Shown: one piece after another, positions 28,910-41,500 of the stretch | Layout: every line of letters begins with the position of its first letter | How positions within the stretch are numbered: position 1 is the first letter of the stretch | Origin: Diplonema japonicum | Lineage: Eukaryota > Euglenozoa > Diplonemea > Diplonemida > Diplonemidae | Length of the DNA stretch: 64,000 nucleotides | Reading direction: 5' to 3' | Assembly: GCA_964019335.1 (NCBI GenBank) | Contig: OZ025670.1 | Span: forward strand, 434,001 to 498,000 | Program-made: the position numbers and the translations under genes | The notes under the pieces: generated by a model | Database searches by the model: none | Seen by the model: only the letters and a program-made list of their open reading frames with translations | What the model was told of the DNA's origin: nothing

Positions 28910-31900
28910 ATGGCGGAAGTAGACAGGTGGCGACGATGGAGGGATTTAGAAAAGAATGTCCTGAACAAAGGAGTGGTCCTGCTGGACGGCAGCGTCGCAA
29001 CGGAAGTACAGCAAGTGTGCGGGGCGCAGTCGATAGATGAGAAGATACTATGTGCAAGGGCAGCGGTGGAGCATGCAGAGGAAGTGCGCGGCATCCACGA
29101 GACGGGGCTGCAGAGCGGCGCGCACATTATCATTGCAAACACGTACTCAACCTCCAGAACAGTGATGGGGGCTGCTGGCTTTGCCTCTGAAGCGGTGGCG
29201 TGCACAACGGCATCTGTTCAAGCAGCCCTTGAGGCTCGCGACAAGTACTCCCCTGCCTCATTGGTCGCAGGGTCCATCTCTTGCCATCCGCCTCTTATGC
29301 CCATTGGAGCTGAAGTAGCACCAGGCACGTGGCCTTCTGCTGCTGAAGAAGTCGCCAATTTCCAAACGCACGCCAAGCTCCTCGCCGACACAGGTTGCGA
29401 CGTCCTTGTGGTTGAGATGGTGTGGGACACACATCACGGGACACGAGCACTCGAAGCAGCATGCTCTGTAGGGCTCCCTGTCATCCTCTCTCTAGCAATA
29501 CCATACTCTGACACTTCCAAGCATGGTTCGCGTCTCCATGAGTCTACCGAGCCCCTGCGGCTTGGAGGTACTAGCGACACCCCTCTAACAGAAGCCGTGG
29601 CAGCCTTCATCAAGAACCGTCCCAGGATCGTGGCCATGTGTATGCATCACACTTCAGTCAGACTTGTGGGACGTGCCCTTCAAGCTATCCGTGACGGGGG
29701 CTGGACTGGTGTGCTTGGCGTTTATCCTATGTCCGGAACCTACAGCTCTCCTCTCTGGCACTGCAGCCCCCTCGATCCCCGTGCGTTCCTCAGCGCAGCC
29801 CAGACATGGGTGTGCAACTATGGAGCACAGATGATCGGCGTAGGTTATGGCCTGCGTGCCTCGCATCTGCAGTACCTCACCAAGCACTCACAGGTTCTTG
29901 TTGATGAGTTCCAAGAATCTAAAATAGAGCAGCTGCACCGCGCTGTGTCCCAGCAGCGGGTGGAGGCCATCAAACAGCTTCTCGACCACTGCGACACAAG
30001 ATCGCGCACGGGGCGGACAGCCCTCCACGTGGCCTCCCGGATCGGTGATGCTGAAATAGTAGACATGCTTCTTGATGCGGGTGCCGATACGACGGTGAAG
30101 GACAACTTCAACCTTACGGCCGCCGACACTGCTATGCTGTGTGGGCACACTGAGGTGCGGAACCAGATACGGGGCCACTCCCAAGGGCCGCGGAAGGTCT
30201 GTGTTGTATATCTCGAATCGCTCAAGGAACAACTAGGCTTGAATCTGAAGCACATTGAGAAGAAGAATGAGGTGCGGATAACAGGCGTGGCACCGGGCGG
30301 TGCAGGTGCACGATGCGGCGTTGTCACGGGTCTGATCCTTCTGATTGACGGCCATGAAGTGCACACGCTGCAAGAAGTCGTGGCGCAGCTGGCGGCCATT
30401 AAAAAGCTGAAACGACATAGTTTCTCGATTGTCATCCAAACCGACCCCCAGTTTGAGGCGGGTGCTGTGGTTGAGGTGCTGAAGGATCTTATAGTGGCTG
30501 GGAAGGTTGCTGTGAGGCAAGGGGCAAGTGCGATTGTGCAGTGTCAGAAGAAGGACAACGACGGCGGACGGCGCGTGGTGCTGACGGGAATGGATCGAGT
30601 CGACGATCGCACGGGCCCCCTGGGTTCCATGCCTTGGGAGATAGCCCATGTCAGTGCTGGAGATGTGAGCCTCTCTGTGTCGGTGGACCTTTCAGGGACG
30701 TACTACGACTCGTGGTCCTGCGAGCAGATAGTTGTTGCCAAACGTGGTGGCGGCGGGTTTGTAGTGAGGTGGTCCTCGAAAGCCAACAACGCAGTGATAT
30801 CGACTAAAGGCCCACTAGTCACGTTCAGAGGGAAAAACGGCGAAGGCATGTCCGGGAACTGGAATGGCACGGCTGTGAACTGGGACAACGGGTCGTCATG
30901 GGTGTTGGAGAGGGGCCGCGTGGACAGGCAGCCTCTGGAAGAGGTCAGAAAAGAGCCTATTCGAAGAGAGCACGAAAAGCCGAAGAAGGTTGGCTCGACA
31001 TTATCAAAAATAGGCAGCTTCTTGCGAAAGGGTTTGGAGGACGCGAAGAGCAGCTCGTTGCCTACATCTGCCCCGGCCAGCCCTCTGAAGCTCAAGAGGA
31101 GCGGTTATTCCACACCCGTCGAGACAGAAGCGAAGCTGTTAGAAGCTGCGTCACAGGGTGATGCAGAAGGTGTCGCCGAGCTGCTTGCTGTTGGTGAAGA
31201 TGTGCAACAGACGAACAAAGAAGGTGAGACAGCCCTCCACATTTCCGCCCGGGATGGTCTTGCAGAAGTGGCTGAGGTTCTCCTCACATATGGCATCGAC
31301 ACCACCTACAGGAATGTGCAGGGCTTGTGCGCTGCCGATGTAGCTGCCCTCCACGGCAAGACAGGACTCCGCATGCGGCTGCGGGAGGCTGCGCAGGGCC
31401 CTCGTGTCTCGTACCGCATGTCCCTCGACACTGCGACAGAGAGGCTTGGCCTGGACCTCAAGTACAACGAGAAGTGGAAGCACGTCAGGATCACAGGCGT
31501 GAGGGACAGCACTGCCGCAGCCAAGGCCGGTGTCGTTCCTGGCATCCTCATCTCTATCGACAGAAAAAACGTCGGCACGCTCGCAGATGTTGTGCGCATC
31601 GTGAACCCCTTGAAGGGAACGGGGAAGGTCTTCACGTTGCTTGTACAAGAGGAAGTCCCCCCCAGGTGCCCAAACAAGCATAAGATGTCACGCGCATCAG
31701 GCATCCCAGACGACATTAAGGCCTACATGCCTGCCGCGGAAAGCGACCTTGTGTTGACATGCGATATCTGCGAAGAAGAAGACTTACAAGACATGGACCA
31801 CTACTACCACTGCATGCAGTGCGAGCATGACGTGTGCAAGGAATGCTGCAGCGTCTCTGAGTTCACGACAGGGAAAACCATTGATGTGCTGTCTGACCTC

Positions 31901-33437
31901 ATCTTTGGCGGTGTCACTGCAGTGCCTGCCGGGACACAGGGCAAGGTGGCAGGCATCCACGTGGACGGCACGGGGCAGCGGAGAATCATTGTAAACGCGA
32001 AACGTGTGGACGGCAGGGGCGGGGCGATCGGGGCATTCTCCCACGAGGTGATGCTCACTCTCGGGGAGCAGCTTGAAGAAGAGCACCAGCCCGTCCAGAA
32101 ATGGAAGGTCGTGTGGGGAGCTGGTGTATTTGTTAGGGAACGGCCTGATACACATGCGGCACAGCTAGGGCTGCGCAAGTGCAGCGAAGTAGTAACGGCA
32201 CTCGAGCAGCATGGAAACTGGATCCGCATAGAGTCGGGGAACAACACCACTGAAGAGTGGATGCTCGTGGAGGGCTCCGAGATTGGCCTTGGCACGCTGC
32301 TGACGCGCCATGACCCTACGGCCACTGATAATGAGTCGACTGAGTCGTGCGTGTCATTCACGCCGCCGATGCAGCCTGAGGCACCAATGCCAAGAAAACC
32401 GTCGTTCGCAGGACTATGGAGCGGCCGTCCTGAGCAAGAGAAGTTGAGAGAAAGGTGGCGCGCACACTGGGCTAAGTACAGCACCAGCGAGGACCCAGGG
32501 ACGTTTGAGCCCCCTGTGCTGGAGGCGACACGGCGGGTGTGGGTGACGTCAGACATCCACATCGACCATAAGGCCAATCTGATGTGGTTGGAGAGCCTCC
32601 CGCAGCACGACGGGGACGGGGTGGCCTACGCGGAAGGAACTCTGATCGTTGCAGGGGATGTGTGTACAAAACTGGAAAGCATCCGGCACGCGTTCAAAAT
32701 ATTAAAGAGGAGCTTCCAACATGTGATGTACTGTGTGGGGAACCACGAGCTGTGGCAGTGGGGGAAGGACGTCCCGGACTCGGTCGAAAAATTCTTCTCG
32801 ATAATGGACGTGGCGCATGAGGAGGGTGTGCAGACGGTGCCGTGCGTGGTGGGCAGTGTTGTGGTGTGCCCGCTGCAGAGTTGGTACCAAGCGAACTTCT
32901 CCGAGAACGACGGGGGGAAGCTGGACAAGATGATCGAAGTGTTCGACGGTGGGTGCAGGTGGCCGGCGTGTGTCGGCGACCCGCTGAAGGAACGCAACTC
33001 ACTCCACGACGGCATCGGGGAGTTCTTCTTGTCGCTCAACGCGCCCCTGCTTGACAACTGGTGTGCACGAGGAATGGTGGTGTTATCCTTCTCTCATTTT
33101 ATACCCAGACCGGACTTGTTCCCAGGGTACAAGAGGTTGGACAGAGTGATGGGCACCAGGGCACTCGAGACTATAATACGCATGATTGGCTCGTCAGGTG
33201 TGAAAAAAAAAAGAAAATAAAAAAAAAAAAAATAAAAATAAAAATAAAAATAAAGTTCATTGCTTCGGCCACTCCCACTTAGACATAGACAAAGTAGAAG
33301 ACGGTGTGAGGTATGTCCAGAATAATCTGGGCTACCCCAGAGACCGATCCGATCCTAAGATGCCTCTTGTATGGTTTTTTTTTTCCTCTTTTCTTTTTGT
33401 ATATGCACAACTACAGGCCGTCTGGGACGCATTCTAA
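28910..33437 (+). CDS. HMT-like / ankyrin / PDZ / zinc finger / SH3-like / metallophosphoesterase protein, 3 exons
   Basis: Exons are 28910-33197, 33256-33368 and 33417-33437 (introns 58 nt, A-rich, and 48 nt), giving 1473 residues. Residues 1-325 match homocysteine S-methyltransferases (LLDGSVATEVQ, ANTYSTS, VLVVEMVWDT), but the GGCC zinc motif reads GVGYG, so methyl transfer is unlikely. Two copies of a module follow: ankyrin repeats then a PDZ-like domain (about 335-520 and 745-920), each leading to a VxVLxDLIxxG segment. A Cys/His zinc finger (CDICEEEDLQDMDHYYHCMQCE) lies near 945-980 and an SH3b-like stretch near 1065-1120. The C-terminal calcineurin-like phosphoesterase has SDIHID (~1215), a GD, GNHE (~1276) and, only after splicing, FGHSHLDID followed by GVRYVQNNLGYP. 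The intact metal-ligand set suggests the last domain is active. Confidence 0.85.
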
Positions 33438-34431
33438 TCACATTCGTTTCCATCTTTTTTTTTCTTTTTTTTTCTTTTTCTTTCTCCCTTCCCTCACATG
33501 CCTTCGTCGGGGTTCCGCTTCAGTTTTTTTTTTTTTTTATTGTATTCGAGTTGCGGAATGTTCACGCGTTCTACTCATCGCCCGCCCCCCTTAGGGCTAT
33601 GTTGGCAAGGAAAACGCGTTTCCAAGCTTTTTTTTCTTTCTTTTTTTTTTTTCTTTTTGAAAATAAGGAAACGGAAACAGAAACGTTTCCTTGTTTTGGG
33701 GCCGTTTCTTAAGAAGAGAACACGTTTTTCTCTAAGAAGGAATATGGAAACGGAAACGTTTCCCCGTTTATTTGTCAGCATAGCCGCACCCCTCCCCCCT
33801 TCTTTCTTTTTCCTTTGATTTTTTTTACAGGTTCTGAGATGAACATGCTTGGACCAGTTATAACTTTCATTGGTGTACAAACAGGCAGAAGCTCCTGAGT
33901 GGTCTTTTCTTCTTGTCTTGTGGACAACGTTAACGAACTCAAACAAAAAAGAAAAATCTGCTGTTTTCGGGTAACATCTGTGCACATTTTTTTTTTTTTT
34001 TCGATCGCAATTCCTTCTGGGGGGCCCCCCATTGAACCAACATCTTAAAGAACGAGCTGTCTGTCAGAGTTTTTTTTTTCTTCCTTAGCTTGCAGTAACA
34101 AAAAAAAAAGGAGGGGGTGTACTTACTTACCCCATTTTTATTCACTTCCCGATTCCCCCTTTATATCTTAATTTCCTCTTCCTTTTATCTCCCCCTCCCC
34201 TATCATGAAATGTTCAAAGACTTGCCTGTGGATTTTGTGCCAAAGAAGAAGACAACGAGAGGGGGAGGCAAGGGAAAAAAATAAAAATGAAAAAGAAAGG
34301 AATTGATGCGAACCCAGCCGAAGACTCAGTTTGGGCACACACCGGGAGAAAAAAAAAAAATAGATAAGGTGTGTGGTTAAGATTGTATTTTTTTTTGACC
34401 CCCAAGAAACGTAAATGGATGGATAGGTACC

Positions 34432-34463
<32 letters not shown>

Positions 34464-35256
34464 TTGTAGGGAAGGAGAAAGTGAACAAGGAAAAGGAGAA
34501 GCTGAAAAAGAGCCTTGTTCCCCCCCCCCTCATTTTTTGAAAGATCAAAAAGAAAGAACATACAAAAACTGCGAAAAGGTTCACACGCGCGCTTTTATTG
34601 TTTTTGTTTTCCCCCTTCTCATTAGAAAAGGTGATCGGGGGAAAGAAAAGGGGGAAGGGGATCCTATGCTTTATATGAACTCGTCCTGGTGGGGATTTTC
34701 TTTTCTTTTTTTTTTGTCCACAACTGACCCTGCTGTGCGGCAGAAACAGAATATTGAAGGATTTTCCTAATTTTTACTATACGCATGGGTTTTCTCCAAA
34801 ACTGCTAGGCTATGATTCACTATCCTTTTTTTTTTTTTTTTTTTTACAAAATATTTAAATCTTTCAAAAAATGATTTTATAACCATATGCAACTTGTGCC
34901 GAGCAAAAGACTTTCGCAGCTTTTTAAAAACATTTTTTTTTTTTTTGCTCGCGCGAACAGCAAAGACGTATTGTCATAAAGAATGATTTTTTTTTTTTGC
35001 ATGAACAAGAAAAAAACAAATTGATAATGAATTTTTAGTACTAAAAAGAGTAGTGGTAGCATTGTTGGGCTTATCCTTCTACAGGTTAACCCCCGGCTGT
35101 GCACAAACAATAAATACATCATGTCTGTTGCCGTCCTTTTCGAGGGCGAGAAGCTCGAGCTCTTGCTGTGCCGGCTGTGCACAAACAACACAATAAACCG
35201 ACTCTTTACCCCGGCAAATACTCAAAAAGAAATTTTTTTTTGAAACCCCGGGTGGG

Positions 35257-35289
<33 letters not shown>

Positions 35290-35564
35290 CTCAAGACAGT
35301 TTTCCACCGGACGAGCTCATATCACTAATCTTTCACGGCTCCCCCCCTTTTTTTTTAATGTCTGGAAAAAGGGGAGGCACCCCCCCCTACAACCACACCC
35401 TCTGTTCCTTTCACAAGTAAGGTACTTTGGTTCTTTTCTGTTTCCTTTTATTAAAAAAAAAGAAAAATTATATCCCCCTTCTCCTTTTCTCCTGAAGCCC
35501 AACCTCAAACACATGTCCAGCGTCACAGTGTACACCCGACAAAAAAAAAAAAAAAAAAAAAAAA
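33438..35564. other. Long intergenic region with inverted and direct repeats
   Basis: No convincing gene in 2.1 kb. It contains many T and A tracts, a C-run plus CT repeat at 34429-34463 and a poly-A of over 25 bases at 35259-35287. Three GGAAACG/CGTTTCC palindromic elements lie at 33609-33623, 33667-33690 and 33746-33769. An 18-bp direct repeat, CCGGCTGTGCACAAACAA, occurs at 35093-35110 and 35171-35188. A 40-codon ORF at 35121-35243 spans the second repeat copy but resembles nothing. A poly-A run ends at the megasynthase ATG. Confidence 0.6.
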
Positions 35565-38500
35565 ATGTCGTCGATGACAAGCCCGAACCTGATAGTAGGA
35601 AGAACATGCAGACTGTCAGAAGCCATTGGCGGGCTCCTCAGAGAAAAGGGCGTTAAAGGTTGTTTCGCATCCTGTGGGTTTGACGTAGATTCAATGTTAA
35701 GAGGGTTGAAAGAAGGAGGGCTGCCTTGTTGGCCAGTCGGGGACGATGGAGAGGGACAAGCAGCAAGGTGTGCGTGGGCGGTAACAGGCCAGCTTCAAGT
35801 TGTGGTAAGTTCTGGCACCGTCCCAATAGGGATTAACAACTCCCCTATATTGGTGCTCAAACTTGAGCAAGCCACTGACAGCCCTGCCACCCCTCTGTCC
35901 ATTTTTTCTTCAGTCAATTCCATTGGATCAAACGATGACGGTGATGTTCGTGTTGTCACCATACCCACCACTCTTGTTTCAGCACCCTTCACCATCCCCA
36001 TTGATTTTACAATGCCGCAGAGGATGGTACGATGCGATAGAACATCACCCTTATCTAAGGGGCAAGGCCAGTCTGGCGATCACCTCATGTCGTGCCTCGG
36101 GGAATCTGTCCCTGAGGCAGCTCTGTTCATAGCCGACGATGCTGAGATCGTTGCCAAGGGCATAGAGCATTTAAAACCAACGCAAGATATCCTAAAGGTT
36201 CCAAGCGACACAGTCCACCACAATCTCTCTGGCACTGTGCAGTGCAAGGACCGCACGGTCGTAGCCCTCGTCAGCGACGTCTCGCTGATGAAGTACGGGC
36301 TGCAGCTTTCCTTCTCCTCCCTTGCACGAAACTTTATAATCGTCTCCCTTCCTTCCCAATCCCGTTCTTCAAGCCTCGAGCATCTCGCTTCAGCGTTGAA
36401 CTTTAAATTCCTCGAGACCGATGACCCTTCTCTGCTTTCGTCATCGCTTGCTAGCTTCAATGGGTCACTTTTGGTCAGCTGGACTCGTTTTACGAGTGTC
36501 CCTCTTCCTCCCCCGTCGCACTTAATGAATGCTATCTGCAACGTGCTCTTGGAAGCTGGCGTGAAGCATATATTCACACCTACCCAGGGAGATAGACATG
36601 TTACCGTCCACGGGGCAACACATGCCGCAAAAGGAGCCGCCGAAACATCGTCGGCCTCCGCTGTCATCTGCACCCTTGAGGACGCTTCCCCGCTCCCTCC
36701 CTCAAAACCTGTTGTGCAAGTCATCCTATCTGGGGAAGACCCTGCTTGTGTTGAAGCGTCTTTCAATGCAAAGCAGACTCTTGCAGTCACAGAGCCCTCA
36801 CGTCTCTCTTCCGCCTTACGCCATGCTGTGGCTATTTCCCTTGTGCCCCCATCGGCTCCCGTGACGCTGATCCTTCCACGGGAAATGCTGCCGTGTGGGG
36901 AGCCTACCGACTTCTCGTGGCCTTCTCTTCGGGATCCTGTTAAGGATTTGTCTCGCCTTACGGAACTTAAGCTGCTTTGTTCTACTACACCCACACGACT
37001 TCACATATCGTGCCCCCTTCCTGCTTCCCTCCAGCCACACGTCGAAGCCATCGTGAAGGCTTTCGACATGACAGTCACCACCGCTGCTGTTGCTAAAGGC
37101 AGCTACCCTGAGACGGCATCGAACTGGCTCTGGTCAGGTCCTGTTGTCCCCCCTGAACTGCAAGCAGCACTGGTCCCTTGCAGGGCTTGGGTTGTCCTTG
37201 GTGACGGGGTGCCCCCCTCACCTGCTCCGCATGTACTCACCATATCCCCGAGCCCACAAGCTGACCTGCTGTGCGACGTTGAAACCTTCGTCACTGAACT
37301 GGCGCTTGTCTCCGCAGACCAGAAGCCCAAAGCACCAGTTGCAGCCGATCTTATCAGCAAGTGCCACGTGAAAATGAGCTCTCGTCTGGCAGCCTTGCGA
37401 GGCGAGGGTGGCCCGACTCCTTCGTTCATCTTTGCGAAGTTGCAGGAAATACTACCGCAAGACACTGTGTACTGTTTGGACTCAGGGATGTCATACGAGG
37501 CAGGTGTTGAAAACCTGAGAGTTGGGAGCACCGATGACGTGATTATCCCCACTGACCCTAAGATGAGGGGCGTGGCATTACCGGCGGCAGTGGGACTCAC
37601 CTGCAGGACGCAGAAAACAGCGGTAGTGGTGTTGGGCGATGGGTGCTTCTTGGAGTCGTACTCCGCACTGGTGACTGCAGCAGCCATGAAAGCGCCTATG
37701 ATCATTGTGCTCTTGAGGGACGGTGAACGTGCATTGCTTTCGGTGCAGTATAAGCTTGCCGGGAGGCGAGTCCCCGAGCACAACGACCTTCCTCCTTTTG
37801 ACGTATCTCACGCAGCAGCCCTTTGCCGTGTAGCATACAGAAAAGTGACAAAGGATGATATGGGTGCAGCGGTGGCATGGGCCCGGGAACGCACAGAAGC
37901 AGGCGAAGGACCTATTTTGCTTGAGATTCGGCCAGCTCCTGAAGTGCCCTTCTCTGTCATCGCGTCACTTCTGCCGCAGAACAACATAGAGGCCAGCACC
38001 GAACCGCTGCCTGTGAAGCAAACAGCCAGCAGCCCGAAGAATGTGACGCTCAACAAAGTGCAGCGTTTAGTGCGTGCCACCGTCGAGCCCGGCGACTTCT
38101 ACACCCCCATTGTAAGGCAGCGCGATACTTCTTTTGCTGTAAACGAGCTACAAACCAGAACTGCTTCCAACAAGCTAGCAATCTGGGACATCCTATGCCA
38201 CGCAAGGGACACTGCGCCACAGCACACTGCCTACGTCGAGGGTGACGTGAAGGCTACGTATGAAAAGTTCTATTCGCGAGTTTGCCATGTTGCTGATTAC
38301 TTGCAGAACGTCGCGAAAGTGCAACCGGGAGAGAGGGTAGGGGTTATGACGCCTAACATATACCAGTGCCTTGAAGCACATTATGCCATCGCAGGTGGTG
38401 CCAGAGGGGTTGTTCTGAATCTTAACCAGAGGTTGAGTGCGGAGGAGCTGGCGTACGTGCTGGACGACTCAGAGCCTGTGTGGATCGTCACGGCGAGTAG

Positions 38501-41500
38501 GTTTGCGCCACTAATCATCGACGCTGTGAAGAAGAGTAAAAAGACCGTTAAGGGACTGCTGTGGGTCGGTGACGTACCGTCGGCAGTAGAGGCATCGATC
38601 ATGCACCACGATTTCGACGCAGTGGCCAACGGAGAGGGCACGGAGCTTGACGTCGAAGGTTTCACGCCGCCACCTGGCGACCCGAGCGACGGTTGTGAAA
38701 TGTACTACACGTCCGGCACAACGGGAAGGCCCAAAGGTGTCATCCTCACACAGAAGATAGTGGTCCTTCACGCACTGGGCTGCATGATCGAGCACCGCCA
38801 CCACTCACGTGACGTGTGGGGGCACATTGCCCCCATGTTCCACCTGGTTGATGCCTACGGGATGTTCTCGATCACATGGGTGTGCGGAACACAAGCCTTC
38901 GTCCCTGTTTTCAGTGCTGCCAACTCCTTGTCCGCTATTGAGGACTACGGCATCACCGTCACGAACATGGCATCAACAATGGCCACGCTGCTGCTCACGC
39001 ATCCCGGTGTTGAGAAGAGGAACTTCCGTTCGCTTGAAATGATTTCCTGTGGCGGGGCACCCCTGAGCAGGGAGACCACGCTGCGCGCTATTGCTGTGTT
39101 CGGGTGCGAGATCTTCCAAAGTTACGGGATGACAGAGTGCTGTGGGAAGATATCCATGTCCCTCCTGAACACACCTGAAGTGCAGAAGCTTCCTCCACAT
39201 GAACAAGTGGATCTCGTGTGCAGTTCGGGGAAACCATTTGGCCTCCCTGGGTTTGAGGTGCGTGTTGTTGGCAATGACGGCAATGTGGTGGCGCCTATGA
39301 GCGGGGATGTGGGTGAAGTGCAGATAAAAGGGCCAACTGTCTTCAGCGGGTACCACAACAGACCCGAGGCGACTGCCGAGTCCTTTGACGGAGACTGGTT
39401 TAAGACAGGAGACCTTGCGACAGTGGGCGCTCACGGTTATCTGAATGTTTGCGACAGGAAGAAGGACATGATCCTCACTGGTGGGGAGAACGTCTATTCC
39501 GTCGAAGTGGAGCGCGTCCTCGCCGACCACGAGGAGGTCAAGTATGTGGGTGTCTACGCAATTCCGAACAGCCTCCTGGGCGAGGTTGTCAAGGCAGTCG
39601 TGGAGCTCCACCCCGGGGCAACCATTACATCTACCAAGCTTAGGCGGCACTGTGAAAAGTTCCTTGCAGACTATAAAGTTCCCAGAGAGCTTGAGATCGT
39701 CTCTAACATGCCCCTCACAGGCACCGGCAAGGTGGCAAAAGCGGAGCTGAAGGCGCGAGAAGCCGCAAAGAGAGAAGAAAAGGAGAAAGCAAGGAAAGAG
39801 CGTTCTACACCTGCACCTGCCCCTGAAGCACAGCCACCTCTCACCAACGAAGTTCTTCAGAACGACACATACCACGTTACATGGAAGCCTGAGAGTGTAG
39901 GCAGAGGCAACAACATCACGGGGCACTGGGTTGTCCTCTCTGACTCAGACGGCATTGGGAACTTACTTTCTGAACAGCTGGCCTCCGAGAGCGCGAATAT
40001 AGCAACGCTGGACTACTCTGCATGCGATCCGTACTCGGTGGACACCTTCAAGAATGTTCTCAGGAAAGATACGGAAGGTGTTGTTTTCATGTGGGGCCTG
40101 AACTGCAGCCCTGTTGGTGGTGAGAAGGTGACCTCTGACGTAACGCAGCAGGTCCATTCGTCGTTGCGATCGCTGTTGGCACTGCTGCAGGCTGTCTTGT
40201 CTGTGAAAACAAGCATGAACATATGGATTGTGACTAGAGGTGCTGAAGTGGACATCCCTGGGGTGCCATCGCAGTGCACGCCTGTGCATGCTTCGCAGCA
40301 GGCTTTGTGGGGTATTGCTAGAGTGATACCTGCCGAGAGGTCAGGGCTTCGGTGCCGCGTGGTGGACTTGTGCCCAGGAGACAGCAGTGTCGAGGCCAAT
40401 GCTTCTTCCCTACGATCGGAGATTTCTGCGCCAGACGGAGGAGCGTCGCACGGAGAGTCCGCTTGGAGGGCACGCAGAAGGTACGTACCACGCCTTCAAC
40501 TATTGTCGATGCCTTTTTCTGAATCCCCTAGCCTCCGGTCGGATGCTACATATATCATTACGGGAGGCCTTGGCGGGCTGGGGAGAAATCTTACGCGCTA
40601 CATGGTCACGAGCTGGGGTGCCAAGCACCTAGTCTTGGTGAGCAGGCGGAAGCCCGAAGACAGCGTTGCTAAAGAATTGCAGGATCTTGAGGCAAGGTTC
40701 TCTGCTACCATTAGAGTTGAGTCAGCGGACATCTCAAAGGTGGAGTCGACAGAAGCTTTCTTCGCTAGAGTTGCCAGTTCCATGCCCCCCATCAAGGGTG
40801 TCTTCCACCTGGCGGGTGTCGTCGACGATGGTAAGATTGAAGATCAGACGTGGGACAGATTCTCAAAGGTTCTGGTGCCGAAAGTGGATGGCTCCATCAA
40901 CCTTCATGTTGCAGCTGAGAAACTGAAGCTGGACCTCGACCATTTTGTGTTGTTCTCGAGCATTTACGGCGTGCTAGGATACAGGGAGCTCACGCACTAC
41001 GCTGCGGCCAACGCATTCCAAGATGGGTTATGCCTGGCTAGAAGGCGTATGGGTCTTCCCGCCCTTGCGGTCAGCTGGGGCACCTGGGCAGACGCTGGGA
41101 TGGCGTCGAGGTTTGGTTCTGGCTTCGAGTCTTACTGGAAAGGGTTGGGGATGGAATTCGTGCCTTTAGAAGGTGGGATGCAGACACTCGGTTCTTTGTG
41201 CATGCAGGCAGCAGGGTGCATGCAGGCAGCAGCGGCTGACAGGGTCGTTCATGCGGGGGTCTTTCCTGCAAGCTGGGAAAGATACACAAAGCAACGCAGA
41301 CAGCTTGGCCCTCACCCTTTGTGTGTGGACCTCGTCGAGTCTCCGGCGCAAGCTGTCACTGCCTCTACAGAGAATCTGCCTCCCCTTGTCAAGGAGATGT
41401 TGCAGGTGCCACCCGAGCGGAGGCAAAAAGCAATGGAGACAAGCATCATACGCATGATCCTCGAGCTTAAGGATGAAAGTGACGACGAAGAAGTGGACCC

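Noticed and set aside
35121-35243. 40-codon ORF upstream of the megasynthase
   Set aside because: It overlaps a direct repeat, runs into a T tract, and resembles no protein.
40480-40530. Possible 51-nt in-frame intron in the megasynthase (GTACGT...CCTAG)
   Set aside because: The encoded YVPRLQ segment belongs to the conserved lead-in of the KR domain, so it should stay in the protein.
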